Origin: Deltaproteobacteria bacterium
Lineage (GTDB): Bacteria > Myxococcota_A > Polyangia > Haliangiales > Haliangiaceae
DNA length: 43,464 bases
Assembly (NCBI GenBank): GCA_019237945.1
Contig: JAFAOG010000171.1
Span: 1 to 43,464 of the forward strand
Direction: 5' to 3'
Positions within the stretch are counted from its first letter, which is position 1, and each line of letters begins with the position of its first letter. The position numbers and the translations under genes are program-made. The notes beneath the pieces were generated by a model. That model searched no databases. It was not told the DNA's origin and saw nothing but the letters and a program-made list of their open reading frames with translations. Positions 9,381 through 18,132 of this stretch are shown in pieces.

Positions 9381-10655
9381 GTGCTCGAGCTGTGGTTCGA
9401 CTTCTCGTGCCCGTACGCCTACCTCGCCTCGCGGCGAGCCCCGCACATGGCGCGCGCCGCCGGGGTCGAGCTCGCCTGGAAGCCAATGCTCCTCGGTGGT
9501 GTGTTCCGCGGGATCGGCGCGGGCGACGGACCGATGGCGACCTTGTCGCCGCAAAAGGCGGCTCACAATCACCACGACATGCACCGCTGGGCCGAGCTGC
9601 TCGGCGCGCCGTTCCAGGTCCCCCGCGCCCATCCGATGCGGACCGTTCGCGCGTTGCGAACGCTGCTCGGTCTGCCCTACTCCCGATGGTCCCAGGCGAT
9701 CGAGGCGCTGTACGCGGCCTACTGGCAGCGCGGCGAGGACATCACGCAAGACGCGGTGATCGCCGGCGCCCTCCGCCAGGGAGGTGTGAGCGACGCCGAC
9801 ATTTCCACGGCGCTCACCGGCGCCGACGACAAGAAGGACGAGCTGCGCGCACGCACCGACGAAGCGATCGAGCTCGGAATCTTCGGCGCGCCGGCGTGGG
9901 TGGTTCGGCGCGACCGGCCGATCCTGTTGTGGGGCCAGGACCGCATGGACTGGGTGATGGCGGTGCTCGCGGGCTGGGATCCCGATCGCGATCCGCCACC
10001 GGGCGGCCCGCGCCCGCTGCGCGTCGCGTCGCCATTTCGGTCGCCATCGCGGCTCGAGACATACGTCGACGTCGCGAGCCCGTTCGCATACCTCGGGCTG
10101 ACGCAGCTGCCTGCGCTCGCGGAGGCGACCGGCGCGGAGGTGCGCGTGCGGCCCGTGCTGCTCGGCGCGCTGTTCCGTGACATCGGCCAGGTCGACGTGC
10201 CGATGTTCGCGATGCCGCCGCCCAAGCAGCGCTACGTCGGCGCCGAGATGTCGCGATGGGCGCGCTGGGGGGGCGTGCCGTTCGACATGCCGCGCAAGTT
10301 CCCGCAGCGCACCGTCACGGCGCAGCGCCTGATCCTGCTCGCGCGCGATCAGCACGCCGAGGTGCGCCTCGCGATCGCACTGGGCCGCGCGATGTGGGCC
10401 GAGCAGCGCGACCTCGAGGATCCGGCGACGCTGCGCGGCGTGCTGCAAGACTCCGCGCTGCCCGTCGAGTGGCTCGAGCGGACGCAGGAACCGGCGGTGA
10501 AGCAGGCACTCGCCGACGAGACGGCGGCGGCGAAGGCGGCCGGCGTGTTCGGCGTGCCGACGTGGGTCGTCGACGGGAACTATCTGTTCTGGGGGCAGGA
10601 TCGGCTCGAGCTCGTGATGCGCGCGCTGGGCGGGTGGAAGCCGGCGTGCGGCTAG
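9381..10655 (+). CDS. tandem fusion of two DsbA-fold 2-hydroxychromene-2-carboxylate isomerase-like domains
   Basis: A 424-residue cytoplasmic protein made of two homologous halves, each about 200 residues, of the HCCA isomerase / glutathione S-transferase kappa family (thioredoxin/DsbA fold). The first half opens with WFDFSCPYAYLASR and the second (about residue 218) with YVDVASPFAYLGLT, both matching the family's active-site Ser-Pro-x-AYL segment, with Cys-Pro in the first copy. Each half has a cis-Pro motif (FGAPAW, FGVPTW) followed by a WGQDR element. Family members isomerise glutathione adducts in naphthalene degradation or act on other GSH adducts. Most are single-domain dimers, so this looks like a covalent dimer. 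It is the first gene of a run; its stop overlaps the start of the YhhN-like gene by 10 bases. Confidence 0.82.
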   Translation: MLELWFDFSCPYAYLASRRAPHMARAAGVELAWKPMLLGGVFRGIGAGDGPMATLSPQKAAHNHHDMHRWAELLGAPFQVPRAHPMRTVRALRTLLGLPYSRWSQAIEALYAAYWQRGEDITQDAVIAGALRQGGVSDADISTALTGADDKKDELRARTDEAIELGIFGAPAWVVRRDRPILLWGQDRMDWVMAVLAGWDPDRDPPPGGPRPLRVASPFRSPSRLETYVDVASPFAYLGLTQLPALAEATGAEVRVRPVLLGALFRDIGQVDVPMFAMPPPKQRYVGAEMSRWARWGGVPFDMPRKFPQRTVTAQRLILLARDQHAEVRLAIALGRAMWAEQRDLEDPATLRGVLQDSALPVEWLERTQEPAVKQALADETAAAKAAGVFGVPTWVVDGNYLFWGQDRLELVMRALGGWKPACG

Positions 10656-11212
10656 TCGCGACGATCGTGTGCGCCGTCGCGTGCCTCGCGCTCGTCGTGG
10701 CGGAGCGCACGCATCACCGCGCGCGATTCGTCGCGAAGCCCGTGGCATCGGCCGCGTTCATCGTCGCCGGCATCGGCGCGCCGCCGCTCGTGCTCGCGGG
10801 GCTCGTGCTCGGCGCGCTCGGCGACGTCGCGCTGCTGTTCGAGAAGGGTTTCCTCGCGGGCCTCGGCGTGTTCCTGCTCGGGCACCTCGCGTACGCGGTC
10901 GCGTTCCCTCCGACCGCGCCGCTGTGGCTCCTCGCGCCCGCCGCCGGCGGCGTGCTCGCGCTCGCGTGGCTGTGGCCGCACCTCGGCTCGATGAAGCTGC
11001 CCGTGATCGCGTACGTCGCCGCGATCGTCGCGATGGTCGGCGGTGCGCTCGCGACGCACAACGTGGTCTTGAAGCTCGGCGCCATCGCGTTCTTCGCGAG
11101 CGATCTGTCGGTCGCGCGCGACAAGTTCGTCGACAAGGCATGGATCAATCGCGCGTGGGGCCTGCCCGCGTATTACGGCGGCCAGCTGCTGATCGCGTGG
11201 GCGTGCACGTGA
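10646..11212 (+). CDS. YhhN family integral membrane protein (lysoplasmalogenase-like)
   Basis: 188-residue polytopic membrane protein with about seven or eight hydrophobic segments. It carries the conserved features of the YhhN/TMEM86 family: an acidic residue in LGALGDVALLF, then FLLGHLAYAVAF, and FFASDLSVARDKF near the C-terminus. TMEM86 members hydrolyse the vinyl-ether bond of lysoplasmalogens; bacterial YhhN function is less settled. Plasmalogen-type ether lipids are known in myxobacteria, so that activity is plausible here but not shown. The GTG start at 10646 lies inside the end of the preceding gene. The much longer open frame upstream is antisense-like Arg-rich sequence and is not part of the gene. 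Confidence 0.8.
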   Translation: MRLVATIVCAVACLALVVAERTHHRARFVAKPVASAAFIVAGIGAPPLVLAGLVLGALGDVALLFEKGFLAGLGVFLLGHLAYAVAFPPTAPLWLLAPAAGGVLALAWLWPHLGSMKLPVIAYVAAIVAMVGGALATHNVVLKLGAIAFFASDLSVARDKFVDKAWINRAWGLPAYYGGQLLIAWACT

Positions 11213-12441
11213 TCCGCGACTTCCTGGCCAGGCTGTCGCGCGCGCAGCGGATCGTGTGGTGCATCGCCGCCTTCCTCGCGGTCGCGAACACCGCGCGCGT
11301 GACGATCTTCGTCGTCGACCCGACGCAGAGCTGGGCGTCGGTGTTTCCGCCGATGCCGGAGAGCGGGCGCCACCAGTGCCTCGCCGCCTATGTGCGCGCC
11401 GGCGAGCTCGCCGCGCTCGATCACGCGAACCTGTGGGACCAGGCCGCGTACGGGCAGGACCGGCACTCGCAGGTGCGTGGGCTGACGCCGTACCTCGCGG
11501 ATCCGTACGAGTACCCGCCGGTGCTCGCGGCGGTCTCGCGCGTTGCGGTCGCCGCAACCGACGACTACGCGCTGATCCGCATCGCGTGGTTCGCCGCGTC
11601 GGCGCTCGCGTTCTGGCTCGCGTTCTTCGCGCTCGCGCGATGGGCCGGCGGCCGCGCGCAGGACACGGCGCTCGCGTGCGCGCCGGCGCTCGCGCTGTCG
11701 ACGCCGGTGCTGTTCGGCCTGCAATGGGGCCAGGCACACATGATCGTGCTTGCCGCTGCCGTCGGCGGGCTGCTGCTGCTCGAGCGAGGTCGGCGCGTCG
11801 CGGGAAGCGCGCTGCTCGCGTTCGCGATCGCGGTGAAGATCTTCCCCGGCATCGCGCTCGTCTACCTCGCGGTGCGCCGCCGCTGGCATGACGTGATCGC
11901 CACGACCGTGGCGCTGCTGCTGCTCGCGGCCGCGAGCGTCGCGATCCTCGGCCCCGCGACGTGGCACGCGTACGTCACGCACCAGCTGCCCGCGATGGCG
12001 AGCGGCGCCGCGTTCGCGTTCACGAACGACAACCCCGACAACTACTCGCTCTACGGCCTCGGCTACAAGCTCGCCGCGCTCGGCGTCCCGGGCGCCGGTC
12101 ACGCGCTCGCGAGCGTGCTCGCGTGGCTATGGACCGCCGTCGTCGTCGCGCTGACCGTCCTCGCCGCGCGAAGGCAGCGAGCACCGGGACGCGAGGCGAT
12201 CGCGTGGCTCGCGATTCTCTGCCTCGCGACGCTGCGTAGCCCGTACGCGCCGCTCTACACGGGCGTCGGCACGCTGTGGCTGCTCTCGCTCGCCCGGCCG
12301 CGCCTCGCGTGGATGATCACCGCGTGGATCCTGCTGCAGGGCTTCCCGCCGCTCGGTAGCAACGCGGTCAATGCGGCCCTATCGCTACCGTCACTGCTGG
12401 TGTCGGTGGCCGTGCCGATCGTCGCGCTGCGGCGCGCTTAG
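11209..12441 (+). CDS. GT87-type (DUF2029) membrane glycosyltransferase
   Basis: 410-residue polytopic membrane protein with about ten transmembrane segments. The N-terminal loop contains Asp and Tyr/Pro-rich motifs ([16 protein letters not shown]), followed by [18 protein letters not shown] and [14 protein letters not shown]. This is the pattern of the GT-C GT87 family, which uses polyprenyl-phosphate mannose as donor in the periplasm (PimE-like) to extend glycolipids or polysaccharides. The acceptor is unknown. The GTG at 11209 overlaps the upstream stop in the pattern GTGA, so it is coupled to the YhhN gene; an in-frame GTG at 11203 is an alternative. The stop overlaps that of the convergent 51-residue basic protein. 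Confidence 0.75.
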   Translation: MIRDFLARLSRAQRIVWCIAAFLAVANTARVTIFVVDPTQSWASVFPPMPESGRHQCLAAYVRAGELAALDHANLWDQAAYGQDRHSQVRGLTPYLADPYEYPPVLAAVSRVAVAATDDYALIRIAWFAASALAFWLAFFALARWAGGRAQDTALACAPALALSTPVLFGLQWGQAHMIVLAAAVGGLLLLERGRRVAGSALLAFAIAVKIFPGIALVYLAVRRRWHDVIATTVALLLLAAASVAILGPATWHAYVTHQLPAMASGAAFAFTNDNPDNYSLYGLGYKLAALGVPGAGHALASVLAWLWTAVVVALTVLAARRQRAPGREAIAWLAILCLATLRSPYAPLYTGVGTLWLLSLARPRLAWMITAWILLQGFPPLGSNAVNAALSLPSLLVSVAVPIVALRRA

Positions 12442-12593
12442 CGGCGCTGACCGCGCTTGGCGCGGCGCTTCTTGTTCCGGCCGAGACCGCGCTTGTGCCA
12501 CGCGGCCTTGCGGGCCTTCATCTTGCGGTCCTTCTTGCGGCGCGCCTGCTTGAACTTCGGACGGCTCTTGAGGGACTTCTTGGAACGGGCCAT
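12438..12593 (-). CDS. small highly basic protein, 51 residues
   Basis: The product begins [16 protein letters not shown] and about half of its residues are Lys or Arg. Such peptides usually bind RNA or the ribosome; the [21 protein letters not shown] stretch is loosely reminiscent of the bacterial COX24/AURKAIP1-type ribosomal peptide, but I cannot assign it. The real start is the ATG at 12593: a TATAGA hexamer preceded by TG ends seven bases upstream. A longer in-frame extension to 13178 runs antisense through the sigma gene and is not credible. The gene is convergent with the GT87 gene, with overlapping stops. Confidence 0.65.
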   Translation of the reverse strand: MARSKKSLKSRPKFKQARRKKDRKMKARKAAWHKRGLGRNKKRRAKRGQRR

Positions 12594-12600
12594 GGGCGCG

Positions 12601-12606
12601 TCTATA
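12601..12606 (-). promoter_or_regulatory. candidate extended -10 element of the small basic protein gene
   Basis: TATAGA preceded by TG, seven bases before ATG 12593 on the minus strand. This is the best -10 match among the leaderless-type candidates and supports the short gene model. Confidence 0.45.
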
Positions 12607-12622
12607 CACCAGGCGCGGGACC

Positions 12623-12648
12623 TGTAACCAGTGGGGTCGGCCGTCGTA
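12623..12648 (+). promoter_or_regulatory. candidate ECF-type promoter of the sigma-anti-sigma operon
   Basis: TGTAAC at 12623-12628, a 16-base spacer, then CGTA at 12645-12648. This is the AAC / CGT architecture of many ECF sigma promoters (for example B. subtilis SigW-type). The ATG of the ECF gene follows 17 bases later, consistent with autoregulation. Confidence 0.4.
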
Positions 12649-12665
12649 TACCCCCGGATGGGCGC

Positions 12666-13235
12666 ATGGCCGATCCCAGGGAGCTGATGGAGCGATACGT
12701 GGATGGCGACGCCCGCGCCTTTCGCGAGCTCTATGCGCTGGTCGCCCCGCGCCTGCTTGGATACCTGATGAAGATGGCGAAGAGCCGTGCACTCGCCGAC
12801 GACCTGTTGCAGCAGACCTTCTTCAAGGTCCATCGCGCGCGGTCGGCCTACGTGCGCGGCGCCGATCCGGTGCCGTGGATCTACGCGATCGCGCATCGCA
12901 CGTTCATCGACGAGATCCGCAAGAAGCAGCGCGCCGTCGTCAACGTCGCCGAGGGCGACGAGGTGCCCGAGGTGTCGGCGGGCCTCACCGGCGAGGCCGA
13001 CGGCGTCCGCGAGGAAGTCGCCGACCCCGAGCTGACCGCGGCGGTGATGCGCGCGCTCGAGGATCTGCCGACGGGCCAGCGCGAGGCGGTCGTGCTGACC
13101 AAGCTCGACGGCAAGAGCGTCGCGGAGGCCGCCGCGATCGCGGGCACGACCGTCGGCGCGATGAAGGTCCGCGCGCATCGCGGCTACGAGGCGCTGCGCA
13201 AGCTGCTCGGCGCGCGCAAGCGAGGTGCCGCGTGA
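12666..13235 (+). CDS. ECF-type RNA polymerase sigma factor
   Basis: 189-residue sigma-70 family protein with only regions 2 and 4. Region 2 (about 8-75) has [20 protein letters not shown] and [19 protein letters not shown], the core-binding and -10 recognition helices. Region 4 (about 125-180) has [21 protein letters not shown] and an [25 protein letters not shown]. It directs core polymerase to stress or envelope promoters. The next gene overlaps by GTGA and is an NrsF-like anti-sigma factor, a pairing known from Caulobacter SigF-NrsF. The ATG at 12666 is the only in-frame start giving a standard N-terminus. An ECF-type promoter lies just upstream, suggesting it activates its own operon. 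Confidence 0.9.
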   Translation: MADPRELMERYVDGDARAFRELYALVAPRLLGYLMKMAKSRALADDLLQQTFFKVHRARSAYVRGADPVPWIYAIAHRTFIDEIRKKQRAVVNVAEGDEVPEVSAGLTGEADGVREEVADPELTAAVMRALEDLPTGQREAVVLTKLDGKSVAEAAAIAGTTVGAMKVRAHRGYEALRKLLGARKRGAA

Positions 13236-13921
13236 GCGACATCCTCGATCACCTCGGCGCCATCAAGCCGCCGACGCCGGCGCCGCTGTCGGCCGCGCTC
13301 GAGGCGGAGCTCGGCAAGCTCGCGCCGGTCAAGCCGCGCCGCCCGCTGCGCGAGCTCGGGGCGCTGCTCGGCATCTCGCTCGTCTACGGCGCCGGGCTCG
13401 TCGCGATGTTCACCGTGCGCGGCGATCTGCGCGAGCTGCCGATGCCGTGGCTGCTCGCGGCCGGGCTCGCGTGGCTGCTCGGCTTTGTCGTGCCGTGCTA
13501 CCTCGCGCTCGTGCCGCCGCGCGGATCGATGCAGCCGCGCTGGCACCTCGCCGCGGCGTGCGCCGCCGTGTCCTCGATCGGCTTTGTCGTGCTCGGCCTG
13601 CTCGTCCATCCGAGCGGCGCGCACAGCAAGTACATCGGCTGGGAGCACATCCCGCGCGGCCACGGCTGCCTCGAGCTCGGCGTGCTCAGCGCGATGGTGC
13701 CCGTCGTGATCGGCGCGCTGTTCCTGCGACGTGCGCTGCCGGTCGGGGCGCGCTGGGTCGCGGCCGCGCTCGGCGCGGGTGGCGGCTGCCTCGGTGGCCT
13801 CGTGCTCCACCTCCACTGCCCGGTGACCGATGCACCGCACGTCGGCCTCGTGCACGGCGGCGTGGTCGTCGTCTCCGCGTTGCTGTCGGCCGCGCTCGTG
13901 ACCCGCACGACCGAACCGTGA
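13232..13921 (+). CDS. NrsF-like (DUF1109) membrane anti-sigma factor
   Basis: 229-residue protein with a soluble N-terminus of about 40 residues followed by six hydrophobic segments. The later half has the arrangement of conserved residues seen in DUF1109/NrsF proteins: [14 protein letters not shown], an RR pair after the next membrane segment, and [19 protein letters not shown] with a Cys and several His. NrsF holds its ECF sigma at the membrane and releases it on oxidative or metal stress through Cys/His chemistry. Here Cys and His are preserved, so a redox or metal signal is plausible. The GTG start overlaps the sigma stop (GTGA), ensuring balanced synthesis. Confidence 0.8.
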   Translation: MSDILDHLGAIKPPTPAPLSAALEAELGKLAPVKPRRPLRELGALLGISLVYGAGLVAMFTVRGDLRELPMPWLLAAGLAWLLGFVVPCYLALVPPRGSMQPRWHLAAACAAVSSIGFVVLGLLVHPSGAHSKYIGWEHIPRGHGCLELGVLSAMVPVVIGALFLRRALPVGARWVAAALGAGGGCLGGLVLHLHCPVTDAPHVGLVHGGVVVVSALLSAALVTRTTEP

Positions 13922-13933
13922 TACGCCGCGCGC

Positions 13934-14746
13934 ATGCGCGCCCTCGCCCTCGCTGTCCTCGTCGCCTGCGGTCACGCGTCCGCACCCGCGCCCGTGAGCC
14001 ACAAGCCCGCCGACACCGGCGCGGTCACCGAGGCCGAGTTCAAGGCGATGCACGACGCGCCGACGTCGAACGAGGCGAAGCTTCACGGCCAGGAATTCCA
14101 GCTCGCCGGAACGAAGGCATACCTGTCGCTGCCGCCCGGCCCCGGCCCGCATCCCGGCATCGTCGTGATCCACGAGTGGTGGGGCCTCAACGGCAACATC
14201 GAGCACTGGGCGGATCGGCTCGCGAGCGCGGGCTGGGCGGCCCTCGCCGTCGACCTCTACGGCGGCACGGTCGCGACGACACCCGATCAGGCGATGGCGG
14301 CGATGAAGTCGGTCGACGACGGCAAGGCGGCCGCGACGATCAGCGCCGCGATCGACTACCTCAAGACCGATCCGCGGATCGCGGCCCCCAGGCGCGCCGT
14401 GATCGGCTGGTGCTTCGGCGGCGGCTGGGCGCTGCAGACCGCGCTGCGCCATCCCGAGCTCGACGGCGTCGTCATGTACTACGGCATGCTCGAGCAGGAT
14501 CCGAGCAAGCTGGCCGCGATCAAGGCGCGGCTCGTCGGCATCTTCGGCGACAAGGACAAGGGCATCCCGCCCGCCGACGTCGACACGTTCGAGAAGGCGC
14601 TCGACCAGGCGGGCGTCAAGCACGACATCTACCGATACGACGCCGATCACGCGTTCGCGAACCCGTCGAATCCGCACTACGACGAGGCGTCCGCCGGCAA
14701 CGCGTGGAACCACGTGCTAGCGTTTCTCGAGGATCTAGCGAAGTGA
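13934..14746 (+). CDS. exported dienelactone hydrolase family protein (lipoprotein)
   Basis: 270-residue alpha/beta hydrolase. The triad is visible: nucleophile Cys160 in GWCFGG, Asp206 in FGDKDKG, and His239 in DADHAF; Glu81 follows His80 in VIHEWWG as in carboxymethylenebutenolidase. The N-terminus MRALALAVLVAC is a lipoprotein signal with lipid Cys12, which is unusual because classical dienelactone hydrolases are cytoplasmic; exported versions are frequent in myxobacteria and planctomycetes and have unknown substrates. It lies 12 bases after the anti-sigma gene and overlaps the next gene by GTGA, so it likely belongs to the sigma operon, although a TACGCC just before its start could be a weak own promoter. 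Confidence 0.85.
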   Translation: MRALALAVLVACGHASAPAPVSHKPADTGAVTEAEFKAMHDAPTSNEAKLHGQEFQLAGTKAYLSLPPGPGPHPGIVVIHEWWGLNGNIEHWADRLASAGWAALAVDLYGGTVATTPDQAMAAMKSVDDGKAAATISAAIDYLKTDPRIAAPRRAVIGWCFGGGWALQTALRHPELDGVVMYYGMLEQDPSKLAAIKARLVGIFGDKDKGIPPADVDTFEKALDQAGVKHDIYRYDADHAFANPSNPHYDEASAGNAWNHVLAFLEDLAK

Positions 14747-15450
14747 CTACGGGGCTCGTTCTGTCGTGCGAGCATGCGTCGTGGACGCTGCCGCCGGGGG
14801 TCGACCTCGGCGTGCCCGTCGACGTGCTGCAGTCCCAGGCGGGCTGGGACCACGGCGCGTTCGACATCGCGTCGCGCATCTCCGAGGCGGTCGGTCTGCC
14901 GGTGCATGCGGGTGCGTTCACGCGGATGTACGTCGATCTCAACCGCGCCGCCGATCATCCCGACGTGATCCCGGCCGTCTGCTACGGCGCGCCGGTGCCC
15001 GGCAACGCGCACCTGTCGCCGGGCGACCGCGCGGCGCGCCTCGAGCTGTTCCACACGCCGTACTGGGACGCGATCCGCCGCGACGTGCGCGCGCGCCTGC
15101 ATGACTGCGGCTCCGTGTTGCATCTGTCGTCGCACAGCTTCGCACCGGAGCTCGATCCGCACGTCCGCGTGTTCGATGTCGGTGTGCTGTATGACCCCGG
15201 TCACGCGTTCGAGGCCGAGATCGCGGAGCGCATGATGTTCGCGCTGCGCCACGAAGGGCTCACCGTGCGCGCGAATCAGCCGTACACCGGGCTCGGACCG
15301 GCGGTGTGCACGTCGCTGCGCGAGGAATTGCGAGGCGAGCGCTACGCCGGCATCGAGATCGAGACCTCGCACGCTGTCACACACACGCGCGGCGGCTGCG
15401 AACGCATCGCAGCAGCGTTGATCCCGTTTCTCGATTCGTTGGCCGAGTAA
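14743..15450 (+). CDS. N-formylglutamate amidohydrolase-like protein
   Basis: 235-residue member of the FGase/HutG family, related to carboxypeptidase-like zinc amidohydrolases. Motifs: LVLSCEHAS near the N-terminus (Glu10 and His11 as likely zinc ligands), GWDHGAFDIA, the substrate Arg region FTRMYVDLNRA, and VLHLSSHSF. HutG-type enzymes release glutamate from N-formylglutamate in histidine breakdown, but no other hut genes are near. The family also includes proteins with unproven substrates, so only the family is certain. It starts at GTG 14743, overlapping the hydrolase stop, and ends the ECF operon. It has no signal peptide, so it works in the cytoplasm unlike its upstream neighbour. Confidence 0.82.
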   Translation: MTTGLVLSCEHASWTLPPGVDLGVPVDVLQSQAGWDHGAFDIASRISEAVGLPVHAGAFTRMYVDLNRAADHPDVIPAVCYGAPVPGNAHLSPGDRAARLELFHTPYWDAIRRDVRARLHDCGSVLHLSSHSFAPELDPHVRVFDVGVLYDPGHAFEAEIAERMMFALRHEGLTVRANQPYTGLGPAVCTSLREELRGERYAGIEIETSHAVTHTRGGCERIAAALIPFLDSLAE

Positions 15451-15510
15451 CCGCGGGTTACCCCGACTCCCGGTTGATCTCGTCAGCGCGTCGGCCGACG
15501 ATGTCGAACG

Positions 15511-17634
15511 ATGGGGAGCCCCGACAATTCCGCTCCCCCACGACCGCGCGCCGTCCCGGCCGAGGCGCGCTGGGACCCGAAGGATGCCGGGTTCGAGTGG
15601 GTGAAGGGCGACGTCGACGGCGACGGCCGGCGCCACGGCTTCTACCAGTGCTGGACGCGCGACGGTCGCCTCCACGGCGAGTGCACCTACGATCACGGCA
15701 ACGTCGACGGCACGAACCGCAACTTCCATCCCGACGGCACGATCGCGAGCGAGGCGACGTGGGTCGCGGGCACGATCATGGACAGCGCGTTCTTCCGCAG
15801 CGACCAGCCGTCGCCGGAGCCGTTCGCACAGGCCGCCGAGAACGTGTGGTCGGTGCGCTACTACACGCGCGACGGCAAGACGAACTACTCGATCCGCTAC
15901 TTTTTGCGCGACGGCACCGAGTGCGGCCCCGACGGCCAGCCGCTGCCGCGGCGTCCCACCGGTGTGTCGCCCGACGCGCGCTGGTTCCCCGACATGGACC
16001 GCTGGGTCGACGGCGAGATCGCGCGCGGCACGAACCTCCAGGTCGGCCACTGGCGATGGTGGTCGCGCGAGGGCACGCTGCGCCACGAGGAGAAGCGCGA
16101 CGACCGCGGCGAGCCGACGCTCGTGATCCAGTACCGCGCCGACGGCACGCAGCAGAAGCGCACCGCGCGCACCGACCACGGCGAGGAGCGCGACTACCAC
16201 TTCGACGACGGCTCGCTGTCGACGCGCTACCGCAACGACGCCGCCGGCCGCGAGATCTACAAGGCAACCTGGCTGCGCGACGGCACGCTCGACGACGAGA
16301 CCGAGCGCACGTACGACGGCGATGCGCTGGTGCGCGTGCGCGAGCGAGGCCGCGGCGGAGTGACAACGTTCGAGGCGCGGCGCGAGGGCACCGGCGTCGC
16401 GTGCGTGCTCTACGGCGCGGACGGCAAGACGCTCGCGGCCGCGGGCATGATCGAGAACGACAAGCTCGCCGGCTCGTGGAAGATCTTCGACGAACGCGGC
16501 ACGCTGCGCCGCGAGGTCGACCTGACGCCGTTCGCGTTCGCGCAGGAGGTCACCGGGCGCGATCTGACATGGCGGCTCGGCGAGGCGTGCTTCCGCGTCG
16601 ACGAGGCGCGGCTGCCGCTGCCGGCGCAGCTCGAGGGCGTCGACGCCGAGCCGTGGGCCCAGATCGAAGGCTGCTACTGCGAGCAGGTCGAGGCGTTCCC
16701 GACGCTGCTCCGCGCGCTCGCCTCGCCCGATCCGTTCGTCCGCGCGTACGCGCTCGGCACGATCGAGAGCGAGATCGAGCATCAGGGCTCGACGTACCCG
16801 GCCACCGAGCGCGTCGTGCCGTACCTGGCGCGCCTGCTCTCGCATCCGCTCGTCGATCGCCGCGCGCTGCTCGCGACGCTGCAGGCCGCCGGCGAGGTCG
16901 AGTCGTTCGCGGCCGCGTGGCCGCACGTGTTCGCGCTGTTCCCGCGCGCCACGCCCGAGGAGCGGCGCCAGATCCTCGTGCTCGCGAAGTTCGCGCCCGA
17001 CGCGCAGCACAGCCTGCTCGAGCTCGCGCGCCACGATCGCGATCCGGCGGTGCGCGCGGTGGCCGTCGACAGCCTCGCGACGATGAACGCGGCCGACCTC
17101 GCGCTGTCGTGCCTCGGCGATCGCGACCCGCTCGTCCGCGCGTCTGCCGCGATCGCGATCGCGTGCGCGAAGGGCCCCGCGACCGGCCGCGACGTCGTCA
17201 CGGCGCTGCGCGAGGCGCTCACCGCGTGGCGCGAGCTCGCCGATCGGTTCGCCGAGCTGCCGTTCGCCGACGGCCACCTGCTCGCGTACATCGCGCTCGC
17301 CGCGGGCTCGGTCCGCTCTCCGGACGCGCGGTCGCTCGCGCAGGCCTTGTGCACCGGGATCGACGAGGTCGACGCGCGCTCCGCGATCACCTACGGCCAG
17401 GGCCTGCTCGCGCTCGCGCTCGGAACCGGCGAGCGTCCGTTCGCCAAGCGGTGCGTCGAGATCCTGCACGCGCTCGCGTCGTCACGCGCGTTCTGGGTGT
17501 TCAACGTCAACGCGCACGAGATCCTGGCGAAGTGGAACCTGCCGCGCGACCAGGCCGAGCTCCAGCAGCTCGTCGACGAGCTCCAGACCGCGCCGGATGC
17601 CGAGGCCCTGCTGTACGCCCGCATCCACGCCTAG
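15511..17634 (+). CDS. MORN-like / HEAT-repeat protein, 707 residues
   Basis: Large soluble protein of two repeat regions. Residues about 35-340 carry YwqK/MORN-2-type repeats built around RDGRLHGECTYDHG, HPDGTIASEATW and SREGTLRHEEKR, short beta-hairpins with Asp-Gly turns. Residues about 380-690 are alpha-helical HEAT-like repeats (ALASPDPFVRAYALGTIESE, HDRDPAVRAVAVDSLATM, LGDRDPLVRASAAIAIA). No catalytic motif, signal peptide or membrane segment is visible, so it is probably a protein-protein interaction scaffold. The start at ATG 15511 is chosen for lack of a better one upstream. It stands alone, convergent with marR, the stops only two bases apart. Another large HEAT protein lies 0.5 kb further on the other strand. 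Confidence 0.75.
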   Translation: MGSPDNSAPPRPRAVPAEARWDPKDAGFEWVKGDVDGDGRRHGFYQCWTRDGRLHGECTYDHGNVDGTNRNFHPDGTIASEATWVAGTIMDSAFFRSDQPSPEPFAQAAENVWSVRYYTRDGKTNYSIRYFLRDGTECGPDGQPLPRRPTGVSPDARWFPDMDRWVDGEIARGTNLQVGHWRWWSREGTLRHEEKRDDRGEPTLVIQYRADGTQQKRTARTDHGEERDYHFDDGSLSTRYRNDAAGREIYKATWLRDGTLDDETERTYDGDALVRVRERGRGGVTTFEARREGTGVACVLYGADGKTLAAAGMIENDKLAGSWKIFDERGTLRREVDLTPFAFAQEVTGRDLTWRLGEACFRVDEARLPLPAQLEGVDAEPWAQIEGCYCEQVEAFPTLLRALASPDPFVRAYALGTIESEIEHQGSTYPATERVVPYLARLLSHPLVDRRALLATLQAAGEVESFAAAWPHVFALFPRATPEERRQILVLAKFAPDAQHSLLELARHDRDPAVRAVAVDSLATMNAADLALSCLGDRDPLVRASAAIAIACAKGPATGRDVVTALREALTAWRELADRFAELPFADGHLLAYIALAAGSVRSPDARSLAQALCTGIDEVDARSAITYGQGLLALALGTGERPFAKRCVEILHALASSRAFWVFNVNAHEILAKWNLPRDQAELQQLVDELQTAPDAEALLYARIHA

Positions 17635-17636
17635 CC

Positions 17637-18089
17637 TCAGTCGTCGCGCTCGAGCTCCTCGACGAGGATCGTCAGCCCCGAAGCAAACGCTTCGACCGCC
17701 GTCGGCTCGAGCCGGCTCAGCGCGCGCCGCGTCGCCGCCTCGACCGTCCCGCGCCGCTCGCGATCGATCTTCTTGCCCGCCGCGGTCAGCGTGAACCGCG
17801 CCCGCCGCCGGTCCTCCGCATCGACCTCGCGCGCGAGCAACCCGCGCTCTTCGAGACGCGCCAGCACGCCGGTCAGCGTGCTCGGGTGCTTGCCGAGCAT
17901 CTGCGCGATCTCGCTCGCCGTCTGGCTCGGCTTCTGCCCGACGATCCGGATGACGAGCCGCTGCGGCCCCGTGACGCCCATCGTCTGCGCCATGCGCTTG
18001 GACCGCACGTCCAGCGCGTGCACCAGCTCCCACACGCCCTGCAGGAACTGCAACGTCTCTCCGGCCGGCTGAAGCTTCGATGCGGGCAT
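17637..18089 (-). CDS. MarR family transcriptional regulator
   Basis: 150-residue winged-helix repressor. An N-terminal dimerisation helix is followed by the DNA-binding domain at about 40-110: TGPQRLVIRIVGQ, TASEIAQMLGKHPSTLTGVLARLEERGLL and the wing DAEDRRRARFTLTAAGKK, a standard MarR signature. MarR proteins respond to small phenolic ligands or oxidants and often repress adjacent genes; the gene directly upstream is the HEAT protein with basic tail. The start is ATG 18089, with TAGGCT ending eight bases before. The open frame extends further upstream but only as Arg-rich antisense sequence. The upstream gap contains one arm of an inverted repeat (18133-18151) that could lie in its regulatory region. 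Confidence 0.88.
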   Translation of the reverse strand: MPASKLQPAGETLQFLQGVWELVHALDVRSKRMAQTMGVTGPQRLVIRIVGQKPSQTASEIAQMLGKHPSTLTGVLARLEERGLLAREVDAEDRRRARFTLTAAGKKIDRERRGTVEAATRRALSRLEPTAVEAFASGLTILVEELERDD

Positions 18090-18097
18090 GGACCGCC

Positions 18098-18103
18098 AGC
18101 CTA
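18098..18103 (-). promoter_or_regulatory. candidate -10 element of the marR-type gene
   Basis: TAGGCT on the minus strand, eight bases before ATG 18089. Leaderless-type placement; no -35 recognised. Confidence 0.35.
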
Positions 18104-18132
18104 CCGCGGCGGATGCGCGGATCCCAGACCCG

